From Oxytricha trifallax (Eukaryota; Ciliophora; Spirotrichea; Sporadotrichida; Oxytrichidae): a stretch of 64,000 nt of DNA. The notes below the pieces were generated by a model. The model worked only from the letters and a program-made list of their open reading frames with translations. It searched no databases and was not told the origin of the DNA. The position numbers and the translations under genes were made by a program. Shown piece after piece: positions 23,645 through 38,500 of the stretch (its first letter is position 1; each line of letters begins with the position of its first letter). The DNA is taken from the NCBI GenBank assembly GCA_000711775.1, contig ARYC01001136.1, positions 1-64,000 on the forward strand. The letters run 5' to 3'.

Positions 23645-25000
23645 ATGAGTATAAAAACTAAGTAAAACATCTAAAAAGAAAAGTAGAGCTAGTTTTGCAA
23701 TTCAGATCAGGAAACATCAAACTACACAGCTGAGTTTTTTAATTAAAAATAATTAATAGAACTTAAGAATGAGGAATTGAAGACTAAGATGTAATTTCTG
23801 AAGTAAAAAGACATTTTAGGGGAAAAAAAATTATAAGGATGTCAAAATCTAACTTTAAAAGAAATTTTTAAAAGAGGTTTTACAACTCCATAGAAATTGG
23901 TTGATAACAACCTTAAATTCAAGAAAAAGTGAATGTAGATGGAAGACTCCCTAAAAATAATTTAATCAAAAATTGTTTTAGAAATTGCAAGTGAAAAATT
24001 AAGCATTGATTAGAAGGCCAAATAACTTTTTTAAAGCGATTATTCATTATCAAATATTTCATAAGATCCAAGTAAAAGCGATATAAAGGCTAATTCTGTA
24101 CTCTGATCATAAGATTCATAATAGTTTCTTACTAGATCAGAAGATTTTGAGACAGAGCCTGACTCCACTTTTCATGAGTTAAATTAAATAGAGAACGTAA
24201 TTAGCAAGCAATTTCCAGGTTTGACAAACGATGCAATGCCTGAACTGAAACAGTAGTTGTTTACTCAAGTCCCATAAATCCTAGACAGTAAACTTGATGA
24301 AATGTTATATGAACTAAACTAAAATAACAATGAACAAATTTAGAATTCATAGGAAAATAAATCAGATAGACATTTCAATGATTTATGAGTTAGTAGTAAG
24401 TTGTAGGGAAAGATGAAATATAAAATGCCTTTTAGATTTTGGTTAACGAAATTAAAACTTTATCACCTACAATTGGCATTGTATCGCAAGAAGCTTTGGC
24501 TAATCATCATGTAAGAAGGTTCACTGAATTGTATAACAATCTAAAAAAAACTTATTGATGACAATCAAAATCAATTTGTGACTATAAAAGAAAATTAGAG
24601 CGAAATTGAAATCCAGGTATCTTGAAAATAAAAGTTTATCGAGAATCAGCAAAAGAACTTGTACAGTATTATAGAATAAGTAAATAAAATTTCCACTGAG
24701 CACTTGAAAAAAATGAATAACAATTTTGATACAGTTAATGATAACATAAAGTAACTTAATATTAGAATAACTACTATTGAAAAAGCAGATTTATAAAATA
24801 ACTTAGAATAATTTACCAATGAGAAGAACTAAAATGTTGAATAGCAAAGACTAAGAAAAAACGAATAATAATAAAGTTTTAATAATTTACATTCTATACC
24901 TGATTAATAAATAGTTTAAACTATATAAAGATACAATTCTTAAAATGAATCTGTCAAGTTTGTAGAAATTTCTGGAGATCATTTTTTATTAGACAATTTA
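23645..25000 (+). pseudogene. Coiled-coil, Gln/Asn/Glu-rich protein, degraded
   Basis: From the ATG at 23645 one frame carries a long run of charged, heptad-like sequence rich in Gln (TAA/TAG), Asn, Glu and Leu, interrupted by four or five TGAs and one frame excursion near 24410-24545. No domain recognised. Because TGA is not clearly depleted relative to the base composition, the coding call rests on amino-acid character only. Confidence 0.35.
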
Positions 25001-25156
25001 ACAAAGAACTTTTTATTGGTATAAGAAAATAATTATATTTTATTACTAATTTATTAACTTAATCTATATACTTCCTTACTTTAATTTACTCAAAACATTT
25101 TGAATCTACTTAATCATTTACTCTATGGAGTTTTGGGTTTTATAACAACCTTATAG

Positions 25157-25760
25157 TTAAGATATTTTATATAAATAATAGTACAATGAGATTATTATTA
25201 TATTAAAATAGATGCAAATAATATGGGAATCAATATACAGAGTCGTGGCAGTTAATATTCCTTCATTAATCAATATTTCAGTTTCAAAAAATATATCAAG
25301 GTTCTTCTTAGTAAGACTAAAAGTACCAGCTAAAAGATATTTCCAAGGCCACATACTACTGATAAAGTGAAGAGGTATAATTATAATTGAGCAACAAATT
25401 ATTGTAGAATGTTCCAACATAGAAACAATTATACTTTCTATCTATGCATATCACAATACATACATTCTTATTTTAATAATGAGCTCTCATTTTTAATTGT
25501 AATTGTTCAACTATATTACATTATTAAGTCATAACATGTATCATTAAATCCATGTATATTTTTGGGATCATCATTGCTCAAAATTTATATGAACCTCCAA
25601 CTGAGGGATTCACTCTCGACATTTTCTATGTTAAAAATACACCTTTTAATTTACTATCTGCTAATCTTAGGATTGGTTTGTTGTGTAAAAACTTAATATT
25701 ATGATTGTTCAATGTCATCTAGTATATCGATCATAAATTTATGAAAATAAAGAATTGTTC
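25157..25760 (-). other. Possible coding fragments, minus strand
   Basis: Two stretches (about 25690-25510 and 25420-25157) read as ordinary protein in different frames. There is no start, no intact frame and no recognised motif. Confidence 0.25.
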
Positions 25761-28256
25761 ATAATCATAAATCAACATATTAGATTTATAATTAACTAAA
25801 ACAAATAAAATGGGTTAAACAAAAATAAACTGTGGAAAAACCACTTCATTTAAGAACACTTCTCTCTGTTTATAAAAACTTTAATAGGCAAGTAATGATG
25901 CAAGTTCAAACTAATGTGTATTAATATGACAATTCAAATAATTTTTACTGAATAAAATAAAGTTCAAACTACAATTACGAGAAGCTGCTAATTGAGCATG
26001 ATTAAATCAATATATTGAAATAAATATTTCATAATTTCAAACATATACTTAATAACTCTTAATAATACTTTAACTTTAGCCTCTTCGATGAAAGCAAATT
26101 GATTTCTGAAAAAGTAAATTATAAAAAATATATAAATTTGTATTTAAATCCAAACCATATGTTATCAGTAATATTCACTAAAATTGCCTTATTTTCTTAA
26201 TTTTTTACTGAATTAATTATAATTTAATTTGCAATTATACAAATCATGACAGTTATTTCATTTTGTGTTTATTATTTTCCGATTGTTTTGTATTTTAGCA
26301 ATTTTTTGCATCAATATAGAATATGTTTTTATCCTAGTTGCTCAATCGCAACTTATATAAAGAATGCATTGAATCTATTAACATTTAAATATGATGAATT
26401 GACATAGAATTCCCTGAATCATATGCTTATTATATGTATCAATCAAACTTAATATCAATCCACTAATGCAATATCTTCTGAGACAACTGCAGTCTCAGAG
26501 TCAACTATGCTGTTAGCAAAGTAGCAGCATGTCGATTAATGATATTCTGCCAAGCTGAAGACTATGAGTAAGTAACTCCTTCAACTTTTAAACATAGGTT
26601 TTCAGATTGATAACTTTGAGTCAAAATATTGATGTAAATATTGGTATTTTGATAACAAAGTAAGCAGGCACAGTTCAGTTTAGAGGGGAAATACTTTAAT
26701 ATATTCATAATTTGCATTGAGAGATAGTAAATTAAATTGTAAAATTAATAATTAGCTCCAATTAAAATATAATTAAGATATTCATTTTATTGAAGTTACA
26801 AGAAAAATATCTAATTATTGATTAAAATAGTCTATTTTTGATAAGGGGTGAAATAAAAGACTACAGAGAATTCGCTAGAAACTGAAAGATACGGATAATG
26901 AGAGATTAAATTTAGAAATGCTAAAATGGGTTATTGTGAAAAGAAGAATGAAAGAGCTTTTGATTATATTATGTTTGGTATAAATTAATAATAAAATTAT
27001 AGAAACTTTTCAATTTTAATATGTTCATTATAATTAGATTTAAAGTAAACAATTAGATACTACATCTTATGAATTGATATTTAATATTTTGAGCAAGTTT
27101 CATAAGAAACCAATAAAATAAAATATTAATTAAGCAACTTGTTTATCATGATTTATGAGTTTAAAGCTATCAACGTCAACTTAGTAAGAGAGATTATTGG
27201 AAGCAAAATAAGCAATGCGTTTTATTACCATAGAGTGTGACTTATATCTTCCTCAGACTAAATAAACTATAATATATGATTCTTCAAAGGCATTATAACT
27301 AGAATTGATAAGTTTAAATTATACTTAACTTCCTCAAATTCAAAGGTATAATAGCAGGGGATTTTTGAATTTTAAAGAAAATAAACCCAGTTTGATCAAA
27401 CATTTTTTAGGACTAGTGTTATTTGTAAATTCCTCAACATAAGTGGTAATTTTAATAAATATTAATTTTGTTTCAGTTCTAAGAGGAAGGTATGTTTATT
27501 AGAATAGGCAGATATTTCAAAGAGTAATTAAAGTTAGTAATTACACTTGAAGTAAAATATAATAATGCTTGGTGAAATCAATCAAGCATATGATGAATGC
27601 GCTGAATGAGACAAACGACTTATTCATAATTGTTGGAAGACTTGTCATTCATGACAAAGGGAGAATAACTGAAGGAATCTCCCTAAAATGGCATAATTAT
27701 TAAAATCTTTAAATAATTTTGAATGATAAAATTCTTATAATACAATAAAGTCATAGATAAATATACTTTCAATATAATTATCCTTATAAATTAATTTTAT
27801 TGTCAATTTAATATATTTATTGTAAGTGCCAGTCATAAAATTTATATATTTTTAATTAATTGAGCTCATTTCAATTGAATGTATAATTCTATATTTTTTG
27901 CCTTTATTTATCAGTTTACAAGTCTCTATATTAATATTTAAGATATTCTTAGTAACATTTTCGATATTATTCATTGCTAGCATAATTCTTTTTTAAAGAT
28001 TTAATAATCTTAGTAAATACTTCACCATCCAATGTTTATACCTACTTACTTATGAAACTAAATATTGCATTAAAAGTAAATTTTCTATAATTTTCTCAGT
28101 TAAATATTATAAATGCATTGCATTCCATTCGAGGAGATTACAAAAACAAAGTTTAGATATAAAAACAAGTTACGGTCATTAAACTCTTTATGGATGAAAA
28201 TATTTCTATTTTTAGTGAACAGTAGTTTATTAAAAGCAAATAGAATGCTATTATTT
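25761..28256. other. AT-rich DNA with two small islands
   Basis: A GC-richer patch at about 26470-26575 has no single long frame. A short ORF from ATG 27590 begins with about 43 coding-like codons and then dissolves into AT-rich sequence. No repeats recognised. Confidence 0.35.
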
Positions 28257-28667
28257 TAGGAATACATTTGATTTGGGAAAATGAATTATGATTAAATTAA
28301 TGAATTAATAATTTCGTGGCAGTTAACTTTCTGGAAACCTGGACAATATGGTACTTGCTCGATAGAGAATTTAAAATTAGCTGAACTTTACTTTTAGAGG
28401 TACCCCTCTATCGCATCCCTGGACCGAGATAACTCGACTTTAATTTTGGGTGATTTGTTTAGTTGATTTTAATGCAAAAATTAAAATTAAGTTATCTCGG
28501 TCCAGGGATGCGATAGAGGGGTACCCCCAATAGTAAAGTCCAGCTAATTTTAAATAATCTATCGACCAAGTACCATATTGTCCAGGTTTCCAGAAAGTTA
28601 ACTGCCACAAAATTATTAATTCATTAATTTAATCATAATTCATTTTCCCAAATCAAATGTATTCCTA
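28257..28667. mobile_element. Foldback miniature element, 411 bp, TA-flanked
   Basis: Two arms of about 190 bp in inverted orientation flank a roughly 25-bp spacer (about 28448-28474). The ends read TAGGAATAC...GTATTCCTA, so TA dinucleotides border both sides, as in Tc1/mariner-type insertions. The arms contain TTTGATTTGGGAAAAT near the tip and GTGGCAGTTAAC further in. The first arm is repeated at 63735-63925. No coding capacity. Confidence 0.8.
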
Positions 28668-31600
28668 CATTAATTAGTATTAATTTATTTGATTTTAAGT
28701 AATTCAATTATATTAATTATGATGCATCCAATTCATTTCTCATTCATGCCACTTACCTGAGTTGTCTCATTATATACCTTCAAAAGTTATCTTCATCACA
28801 TTTTCGAGATATCTTGTGATAGTTTAAACCCTTTACTCACCAATTTAATTCTTTAAATAAAGCTATGTAACTATAAATTTCATTTTGATGGGCTTTATAA
28901 AGTGTGATAGCTATGCATATCAGTTTTCAATTAAAATTCTTCAAGTTTGTCAAATGCTTTGATATTGTATAGGAATGTTATCAATAAAATCTTGGGCTTT
29001 TTCAAATATTTTGATAAAGATAAAAACCATTCAATAGATTTCAATAATTGTACCTATTTCAGTGAAGAATATTATTTAAGATAAGAAAAATACCTATTAT
29101 TAAACCTTATAAAGTTTAGTTACCATATTGCAAAGCCTGTGATTACTAAAAACATAACTTTTTAATTAGAAATTGGATTAGCATGGAATCAGCCTCTAAA
29201 TCAACATTTCAAATCTGAAGAAGTAAACATTACTAATCTATACAATTTAATTTAAACTATTTTTCATTATTTATTATTAATATGTAAAAAGTTATTCTTA
29301 TTAACTTAAAGAATATTAATATCTAAATCATTTTTCCTTATAAATTTTATTTATGATTTTTCATAATATAAAATTGGTTAGCCCTTGAGCAATATATTAA
29401 CGAACCCGATTTATATAGCAAATTTTTAATAGATTGGAGAAACTCCTATATATAATTGCTCTTTATGTAACAATTGAAGCTCTTTATAGATGGAGGTTGC
29501 TAATTTTAAGTTACAACAGCAATTACTGGTCAGATAATCACAGCTATCTGTCCCATCTTAAAATCTATTCAAAATGTAATATTGTTTTATTAAAAATTGT
29601 ATAGAATGAATAAATGCCAATGTTGAATTGCTAGACTATCAATAATTTCCCCAATATGCGACTAGATGCAATTAAAGTATTTTAAATGCAGTGTAAAATA
29701 AAAGCTTGCAGAGATGTAAAAAATTATTACTATTGGTTAATGTGCTTCTAAATGGTCAGCAGGGAAATTTGGTTTTGTCATATTCAATTGCAGAGGTGCC
29801 TTAGTATAAATATTTGGTGTGGCTTGTTATGCAAGTTGGAATAAGAATTTTCAGTATACAAAGTTAATTTTTTTCTTAAATAAGGGTGAGCAAGAAGGAG
29901 GAAGAGTCAGAAATATGTAGAAGCAAAAATACTTATTATCTAACTATGACTATAAATGTTAAAATGATTATAAAAATACTATGAACTCCAACTCAGACGA
30001 TTCAATAACTCAAACTTTAAATGATTTTTTCAATACCCTTTATAAATAAAAAAGATAGAAAAAGATTTACCATCATAATATGAACATTCTTAATCAAAAT
30101 TATTGATTAATTCGAGGTACTCATGTAATTTTAAGAAGTCCCACCATGCCTAAATACATGAAAAGATAATATTAATGAAATTATAAGAAGAATTAATATT
30201 TTTATAGACTGTTGCTATAACAATTAAAAAAATGTATTATACTAAATGAGAGATGATTAGACTTTTAATGTGGGAAGATCACTTACAGTAAGTAGCCAAA
30301 TGTTTTATGCATAGATAAAAAAATTAATATTAGTATTTTTTATTCTAGATATTATTAGAATAATATCTATTTGCTGCTAATAGGTTCTTTTTTTTTAAAA
30401 ATTGAAATTTACTCCATTCTTATATTAGGTTATTTAGAGAATTATAAGTACATATATATCAAATAAATTAATATTTGCTGAATTTAAATAAAAGTCTTAA
30501 ATACTTTAAGTTAAAGTTAAATAAGGCCCTTGGATTAAGATTGAGTTGGATGTCCAGAAATTCAATTGTGAAACTATCTGATTTATCTATCTGGCACAGT
30601 ATTAATTTCCGAACACCATTAAATAATAATAATTGTTAAATAAAATTGTTCAAACAAACCCTTTTGATTCAACGTTTTATAAAAGTAAAGGCTTAAGCTG
30701 ACGATAAGTACATTATCAATATAGATCTTAGATATTTTATTTATATATTTAAAAAATGGTGAGCTGAAAGATTTTAGGCCTTATCTTCAAGTTTTTATCC
30801 AGTTAAAAACCTATCTGGCAAGATTTTTTTATAAATAGTGGTAAACATTCTTATATAAATTAATTCATAAATTATAGAACAGAAGAAATATAGATGCATC
30901 TATTAAGAATTAAGTAACATACTCAATGTATCATTCTGGAAATTGCGTAAAAAAACCTAATTAAATTAGAATACAAATTATAGCTTTTCTTTTTAAAGTA
31001 ATATATTTAATATAATAATAATAAATTATATATTCATAATTATCCCTGCCTAGCAAAGTCACTGTCTTTCGAGTTTTGTAAACTACTATTATTTAAAAAA
31101 TATTTTACACATTTAATTTCTTGGGCAGTGAACATATTAAATGCTTAATAGAAGTAAAAATACTGCAGTTTAAAATTACAAATTATATTTTAACCATAGC
31201 ACTTTCAAATACATATATAGGGTTAAAAAGATATTAATACAATAAAAGTAAAAATAAATTGAGCTAAAATATTTATTTTTACAAAATATATGAATTATTT
31301 GTCATTAATATAAACATGATTTAAACGATACATTAAGATATTTTTAAAAATTCACAAAATTTTATTATTTATTTTGGATTTTACTCAAATCTAATGATTT
31401 AACGTTTCACAACAGCTCACTCATTTTTGTCTCATAGTATACAAACGTAGAAATAAAGATGCAGAATTTATTTATTAATGGGAATTATAGATAATATAAA
31501 TTTTGATTGCTTTAAAAGACCATACTACCTTTGACTTTATGAAATTTTACATAGACATTTTTAAGAAAATTACCATCTTTCTAAGAATTGCTAGATCTAA

Positions 31601-33510
31601 AGAGCAAAGCTCACTAATATTAAAAAAATTCCAACTAATATTTAATTTTTAATTTTCTACAAGATGTGACATTTATAAGATCATTTGGATGTTTGGAAAT
31701 ATCATAAATTTATATTTTTCTTTTAATTTTTAATTTCTATTAAAACTATCTTAGTTTTTTATATTCCTAAGTTATTAATACTTTTTATTATACTAATATA
31801 TTTTATTTTCGTATTCCTTGAGCTTTAGTATTACTATCTTATAAGTATTAAATAATATTATAAAGCAAATTGTTTTAATTTATATATTTGCTGTATATTT
31901 TAATATATCTCTATATATTCATTCACTACTTTACTTAGCTTTTAATTAATTATGATTATCATATATATATATATATAAATATATATATTTTAATTGATTG
32001 TGAAATAAATTAAATTAAATTTTTTATTTATTTCAAGTTCTTTTTATTATCCTTATAAATCTTATCACGAAGTCTTAATATTATTATAGTTAATATTTTT
32101 AATTCAGACACTTATATATTAAATTGTTCTTACCCTACCAACTTAGCACTTATTTTTGTATTAAATTGTTATATGATTTTTTATATACTAATTTTTAGAT
32201 TTTAATAATAAAAAAAAATTCAAATAATTAACAATTTATAGTACATTAATGCTCGAAACAATTAATATTCATAATTTTAGCATGATGAAAATATTAAGCA
32301 TCTCACTTCTTATTATAAATAATGAAATTTATAAATAAATTAATACTTAATTAAAAATATAGTTATAACATTTTATAGATTGATAATAATATTTATTAAA
32401 TAATTTTTCCAAAATGTTAATTGCAGAAAAACATAATAAAATACACTAGATTAAGTCAAATAAAACATATATTAGTTAATAAGCTATTCCACTCTATACT
32501 ATTATATTGCGATGTTAGATATTTATTATAGATTCAATTTAACTTAAATAAATGTAATAACATTTAAACAAAAAATAAGAAACTTTTAATATTCTTTTTG
32601 CTTGAATATAATTATTTAAAATCAGTTAAGTTGGTTGTTTTAATTTCAAAATCTTTGTAAAAATAGATACTTTAAAAGATCTTGGAATAGTTTAATTGAT
32701 ATTGTTAGAATTATTAATAATAATAATAATTAAAAAGTTTCATATGGCAGTCTTACTAAATAGAGTTTTATCTCAAGAAAATTTAATATATCTTTTGTTG
32801 GAGATAGTCATTAAAATATTGACTTTTTTGAATTAAAGTTGCATTAATTTTACCTCTTTTTACCAATTTAATTCAACAAATGCATGTCCAAACAAATTTA
32901 TATAGAATTAATGCTGATTTATATTTGATAACAATCACCAATGAAAACTATCTATTTTTATAACATTGAAGTCATAATTAAATAAGCTACATTTGATCAA
33001 TTTATTTCTATAGATAAGGTGATTATTATATGAGCAATTTTAGTTAATAGCAATTATAAAAGATATTTTTTTAGTTTTTAATTATGATAAATATACTCAT
33101 ATACTAGTAATTATATTCATTATTAATGATAAAAATCATTATTTTGAAATAATTATGACTATTTATAATATAAACAATTACAAGTTATTATTACCCAAAT
33201 AATATTAACTGTTTTTTTATTAAGATGATATTTATTGTCAAAATCATATATCTTCCATATAAAAAAAACAGAAATAGTTACCATCATTAAAGACGGCTAT
33301 TTCTTTAGTTTCTTAACTGTTATTCCATATCTTCATGACTCCAGTTAAACACATATTGTTATTTTTTCTAAATTAGATGAAGCAAGCCTAGTATATTGCT
33401 AAGATAACAATATGATAACAGCAATAAGAGGCTTTAATAACAAAATATGAATTAATTATTCTTTTTAATAATAATTTGAGTTTAATGATATGTATAACTT
33501 GATTTCTTTT
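28668..33510. other. Long AT-rich region, two possible coding islands
   Basis: Plus-strand islands at about 29395-29610 and 29890-30110 have coding-like composition in short frames, with competing frames in the first. The remainder, including (TA)n runs at about 31960-31990, shows no gene. It fits germline-limited DNA. Confidence 0.35.
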
Positions 33511-33519
33511 AAATGGGAA

Positions 33520-35580
33520 TTCTTTTCTTCTGTGTAGAATTAGAAAACTCAATCCAGCACTTCAAACGGCGTTCTTTTGGCATTAAAAATGAGATGTAAC
33601 GGTAGTATTAGTTTGTAAACGTGAATGCTGCATTGCTATAATGCGATGAATGAAGAATATACTGCTGTCCTCACTGATGATAAAATAACTACTCATCAGA
33701 TAGAAGATTGCTAGTATAATCATTGAAATAAGTTATATGGCAAGAATCTATGTGATAACTGAGAATTCCCATTAACTAACTAAGACAAGCTAGTTGCTTA
33801 TATAGCACATACAAATATTACTGTAAATAGATAAATAGATATTTAAATATAGCAAAATATTGTTGGGTTATTATAAACACAGTCATTAGTAAGAACAGGT
33901 CATTGAATTTAATAGTAAGATCACTCACTAGCAGGAAAATCAGCAGATGTGTTCGTATGAATAATTCACGCAGAAAATTGTTTTATATTAAACCCATTAG
34001 ATATCTTTATTATTAATATACAATACCAATTAATCAGCTCTATAAATATATAAGTATTATAAAACAATTCGTTAAATGTGCTTTATTCCAAACTACTCAG
34101 TTTAGATAGAATAGATCTTGATGGGTGCAAATGTTTTAATTATATTTATTAATAAATATGAATCCAACTTCATCTTGAACGATCTTTTATCGTACATTTA
34201 CTAAAGTTCTTGAAAATTGAGGAAACAAAAAAGAACAGACCGAAAGCAACCACATTTGCTTATATTAACCAAGGGCCATTCATGCTGAAAAGAGGATTTA
34301 TGCGCATACATGTGAGAATTGATGGAATCTGAGGATAGTACTTAGCAGTTCGTATTAGTCAATAATATATAATTATAAATAGTGAAGCAATTTAATTAAA
34401 TAATATAAACTACTAATTATAATAATTTAAAATAGAAACCAGGATTTTAAATAAATCATTACTCTTCTTATTTGTTTAGCATTTCAAAGAAATCCTTCAC
34501 ATATGAAGTAGTTCAAGCTAATTTCTTAGGCAATAAAGTCCTCTATTAAGCTCTTAGCATATCCTTAGACATGACTGCAGTTGTTTCTCAAATGAATAGA
34601 AATATTGGGATTCTCATATATAATTTAAACAATAGTTTCTATTAAAGATATTAAGAATAGTATAACTAACAGTATAACTAACACAAACACAAATGAGATT
34701 AGTTCCGATATATGATATATTACATTGCATCGATTAAACATGAGTTAGGATGCAATTCAGTAAAATTTATTGAAATCTAGTGAGCTAAAGCTAGCTACAG
34801 AGATTAATATATATCTTTGATATTGGTTTTTGACACTGCTGTTCATTAATAAAATCACTTCCATAAGGTAATATTATTATTTATTAAATCAATTGAATAA
34901 TTTTATAAATTATTAGTTAATTATTGATTGATTCAATAGCATTTAATGAAATTCAGCTGGACTTGATGGAAAAATTGAGGAAGTATCTTAATACTCAAAA
35001 TCCTTTAAAAAACGACAAATATCAATTAACACTCAAATGAAAAAGTCAAATTAATACTCAAAGTAAGTTTTATTATAATATATTAAATATTTATATACTA
35101 AAAAGATAAAAGGTTTTTAAAGTAGTTAACATACCCTTATAACATGCCTTTGGTAATTGCGATCAAGTAGTATGCAGAAATGCAAAGAAAAAGACTTAAG
35201 CACTCGAATTAAGTTAAAGATGTTAGTTACTAATGTTTGCTACAAGTATTTAAAGTTGAATTTTAATTCATCAATAAAAAACATTTGTGTTGAAACCTTA
35301 TAATTATTTTTATTATAGACACAGAATTGATTCAGAATTTTAACATCAAACTAGGATGACAGCAGCACCAAAATAGTGGCAGGTAAGTTTTTTTATAAAG
35401 AAATTGTGAGAAATTAAAAAATATTATTGTAATTTAGGAGATACTTATGAATTACCTAATGGATATAAGTATGAATCAAATGAAGCAAGATCACTTATAA
35501 AATACAAAAATTCTTAAAAAAGCAAAAAATTAAAAAGAAAATAAGCATGTCTGAATTTCAAACTAATAAAGTAAACGTAA
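33520..35580 (+). other. Gene broken into short coding islands by AT-rich segments
   Basis: Protein-like plus-strand segments of 25-60 codons occur at about 33540-33735, 34245-34345, 34475-34660, 34945-35055, 35145-35235, 35325-35390 and 35450-35560, separated by AT-rich DNA. One junction is a good 60-nt intron: GTAAGT after 35382 to TTTAG before 35443, which joins frames cleanly into a G-D-T-Y-E-L-P-N-G-Y-K-Y segment. Other gaps are longer and may be internal eliminated sequences (IESs) or introns. No family recognised. Confidence 0.4.
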
Positions 35581-38500
35581 GCCATTTTTGATATGCAATA
35601 AATCAAATAAAAATAAATTTTTATAGTCAAATCTAATTTTGGAATTAAAGTTCTTGTATCAGCTTCAATAACAATTTTATTTTTCCAATTAATTTAGCAA
35701 TGGTACTTAGGGCAGAGAAAGCGAAAAGAGAAACAATTGTGTAACACCTAACATTAATATCAATGATAACGTAACTCCATAAAACTGACCTTGAATCACT
35801 ACAAGTAACTTCAAGAAGTCAAATAAACAGTAGATCTTACATTTATAAATTTATGAGTTTAAAATTTTTCTTTTAAATTCACTACTGTTTAATGAATTTA
35901 ATATAGAAATGAGGGGAATTAAGAAAATAATCCACTTAGGCTTTGGTTTCTGTTTCCTTGAGAAAAGTTTAATCTATAAAAAAAACTATTTAAGTCATTA
36001 GTGAATACATCTAAATATTTAAATTCAATCTTATAAGCTAATAAGTTAAGCATGGAAAGATAGTACTGAGAGTAAAATAATGAATTTAAATTTTGTTTGT
36101 TTAAATCCAGCTTTAAAATAAATTTATTTTTAAAGAAATTTAAGCATAAATAATAAGAATTAATTAGATGAGGATCAAAGAATCCTCGCTTATAAAATTT
36201 TTAAAGGTTCATCATTCTATGAAATACTTGCTTCAGATAATATATTCACTTTAATTTCATAAGGTCTCTGTTTGATTGTTGTACTAACCGTTTTCAGTTT
36301 TCTATAAGTGCCTTAAAGTCTTGTATTTAATATTTTCTCAATGTAAATTCGCAGGTTTTTTTTTGCAATCCTCATTATATTTTAGATTCTAGTTACTCTT
36401 TATCAATTTGTATTTGTTTGGCCGAGTTTGGAGAATAGCTTCAAATGGCTTTTGTATCTATATAGGTTTAATGAAAAATTAGCAAGTAAAAACATTAAGA
36501 AAGGTTTTATTTCTTCAGTATATTCCTTATCACTTAAGTTCAACTAGACTAATGGATTTGTAAAACCTTTGAGAATAGCTTTTATTCTCTATTATTTTAT
36601 AGAGATAAAGTTTGGGAGTGACAAGTTAGCGCTTTGTTAATGCGCCAGCAACATGTTTTAGATAGAAGAAAAGATTCTGATAGCCACTTTGATATTAGTT
36701 AATGTCACATTTTATTAATTCTATCTATTAATTCCTAGAAAATGCTTTTGTCTTCTCTATTATGAATAATCTTAATGTAGGCAATGAGGAATTGTACATT
36801 CCCAGCTTTTATATTACAATTTATTTCTCTGGTGGTTCGAAGATATAGATGATTTCTAATTTTTCTTCTAAGTCATTTACCCATACTTCACAAAGTTTTT
36901 TTGAAAAGTATTTTTGTCCCAGAAAATGTTATGATTTCTTTCATAAGCTTGATAAAGAACACGTGTGTATTGTAAATAATGTCATATTCGTGGCTTCACA
37001 GTTGTCAGTTTTTTAATTAGAGATTCTTCAAAAGTTTCAAGTTGGATTTAATTACTTTAAGTAAAGTCTTTTCCCTCAAAATATTTAGTATAATTCAGTA
37101 GATATTATATAAACATAATATTCTAAATATGATAGAGGAGTGTATGAATAAATTATGCTTTATCGCACTAATACCCAAATTATTTCTTACAATATAAAGA
37201 AAACTAATCATATGAGTTATTTAACTCGAGAGAGCTCACGAAATGTTAAGCAGACATTTAAAAAAATTGATCGAAATTTAATTGTTGTCTATGAATAGTA
37301 ATTAATAATGAGGCAACATCAAATATTTTCAGTATATCTTTTCGACAATATTAACATGTTTTTAAAATGATGCTTTTTATTTTAATTAATGATTAATTGA
37401 TTTAAATAAAAATCTGGTAAATATTAATAAAAACATTGTAAATTCCAAAAAGGATTTCAATAAACATAGTAAATATTAATAATTTAGCTTCAGTAAAATT
37501 AAATACGACGAATATAAGTCAACTTACATCTTGCTAAGCTGTGCTGCAAGAATATTTTAGTAAATACTACATGATTCCATGTGTTTTATCTAATACAAGT
37601 TATTCTATATTGTTCCCCATCATTTAAATATGAAGATTATATTTAATCTAGAAATAAAAATATTTTAAGTTATAATTATATGTTCAAGTTTATAAATCAT
37701 AATCATATAAAAATAAACATATCACATTTTATTGATTAATTAGTTCTTAGATTATTAAGGCATTATTATATAAAAATCTTAATCAAATAACATAAATATT
37801 TTCATATCATTCTTAAAATATAAACATTTCTTTATTATATCGTATTCTTGAAAGATTTTTCATATTCATTATATGATATTTGTATATGATTGTGATTTTG
37901 TGATGGAGGAAGTTCAAATATAAAATTAGATCTCTTTTAAATTCAAATGTTTTATATATTTTTACTCTACAAGCAAAATCTTTGATATTTTCAAAGAATA
38001 AAGAATTATATTATATATAAAGTAAATAAAGTTATGAAGGAACACTTCTAGTTTCTTAAACATGAGGACATGTCTTACATAATAATATTTTATCATAATG
38101 ACTTTAGTTATGAAACAAGTTAACATAATATATGAATGAACAAACTTTAATTTTCGTAATTTTTTAGAGGAGTGTGAAATAATGAGAAACTCATAAATCA
38201 TATTTAGCATTTCTTATAAACTCCTTGAAAGTTGTATGTGTCTTATGTTAATAATATTTGGAAAGATCAAGTAATTTTTTATTTAAAGAGGAGTTTTCCC
38301 ATTTTTTAGAAGGGTCAGGTCTAGGGCAAAAATAAATTTTCAAAAATAATAAAAATAAAATGTTTTGGTCTCCCAGAATTTATGAAGCAACAAAAAATAA
38401 TAAGTAAATTGTTTTGCCCTTTTAAATTTCCTGCATAAAATTACTTATAGAATATTTCAAATTACTAATTTAAATAAAGGCGTTAGTAATTCTAAACAAA

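Noticed and set aside
27590-28290. Long TGA-free plus-strand frame
   Set aside because: After about 43 codons the composition is that of AT-rich non-coding DNA; long TGA-free runs occur by chance in such sequence.
31955-31995. (TA)n run as an element boundary or origin
   Set aside because: Simple repeat in AT-rich DNA with no inverted partner or nearby gene.
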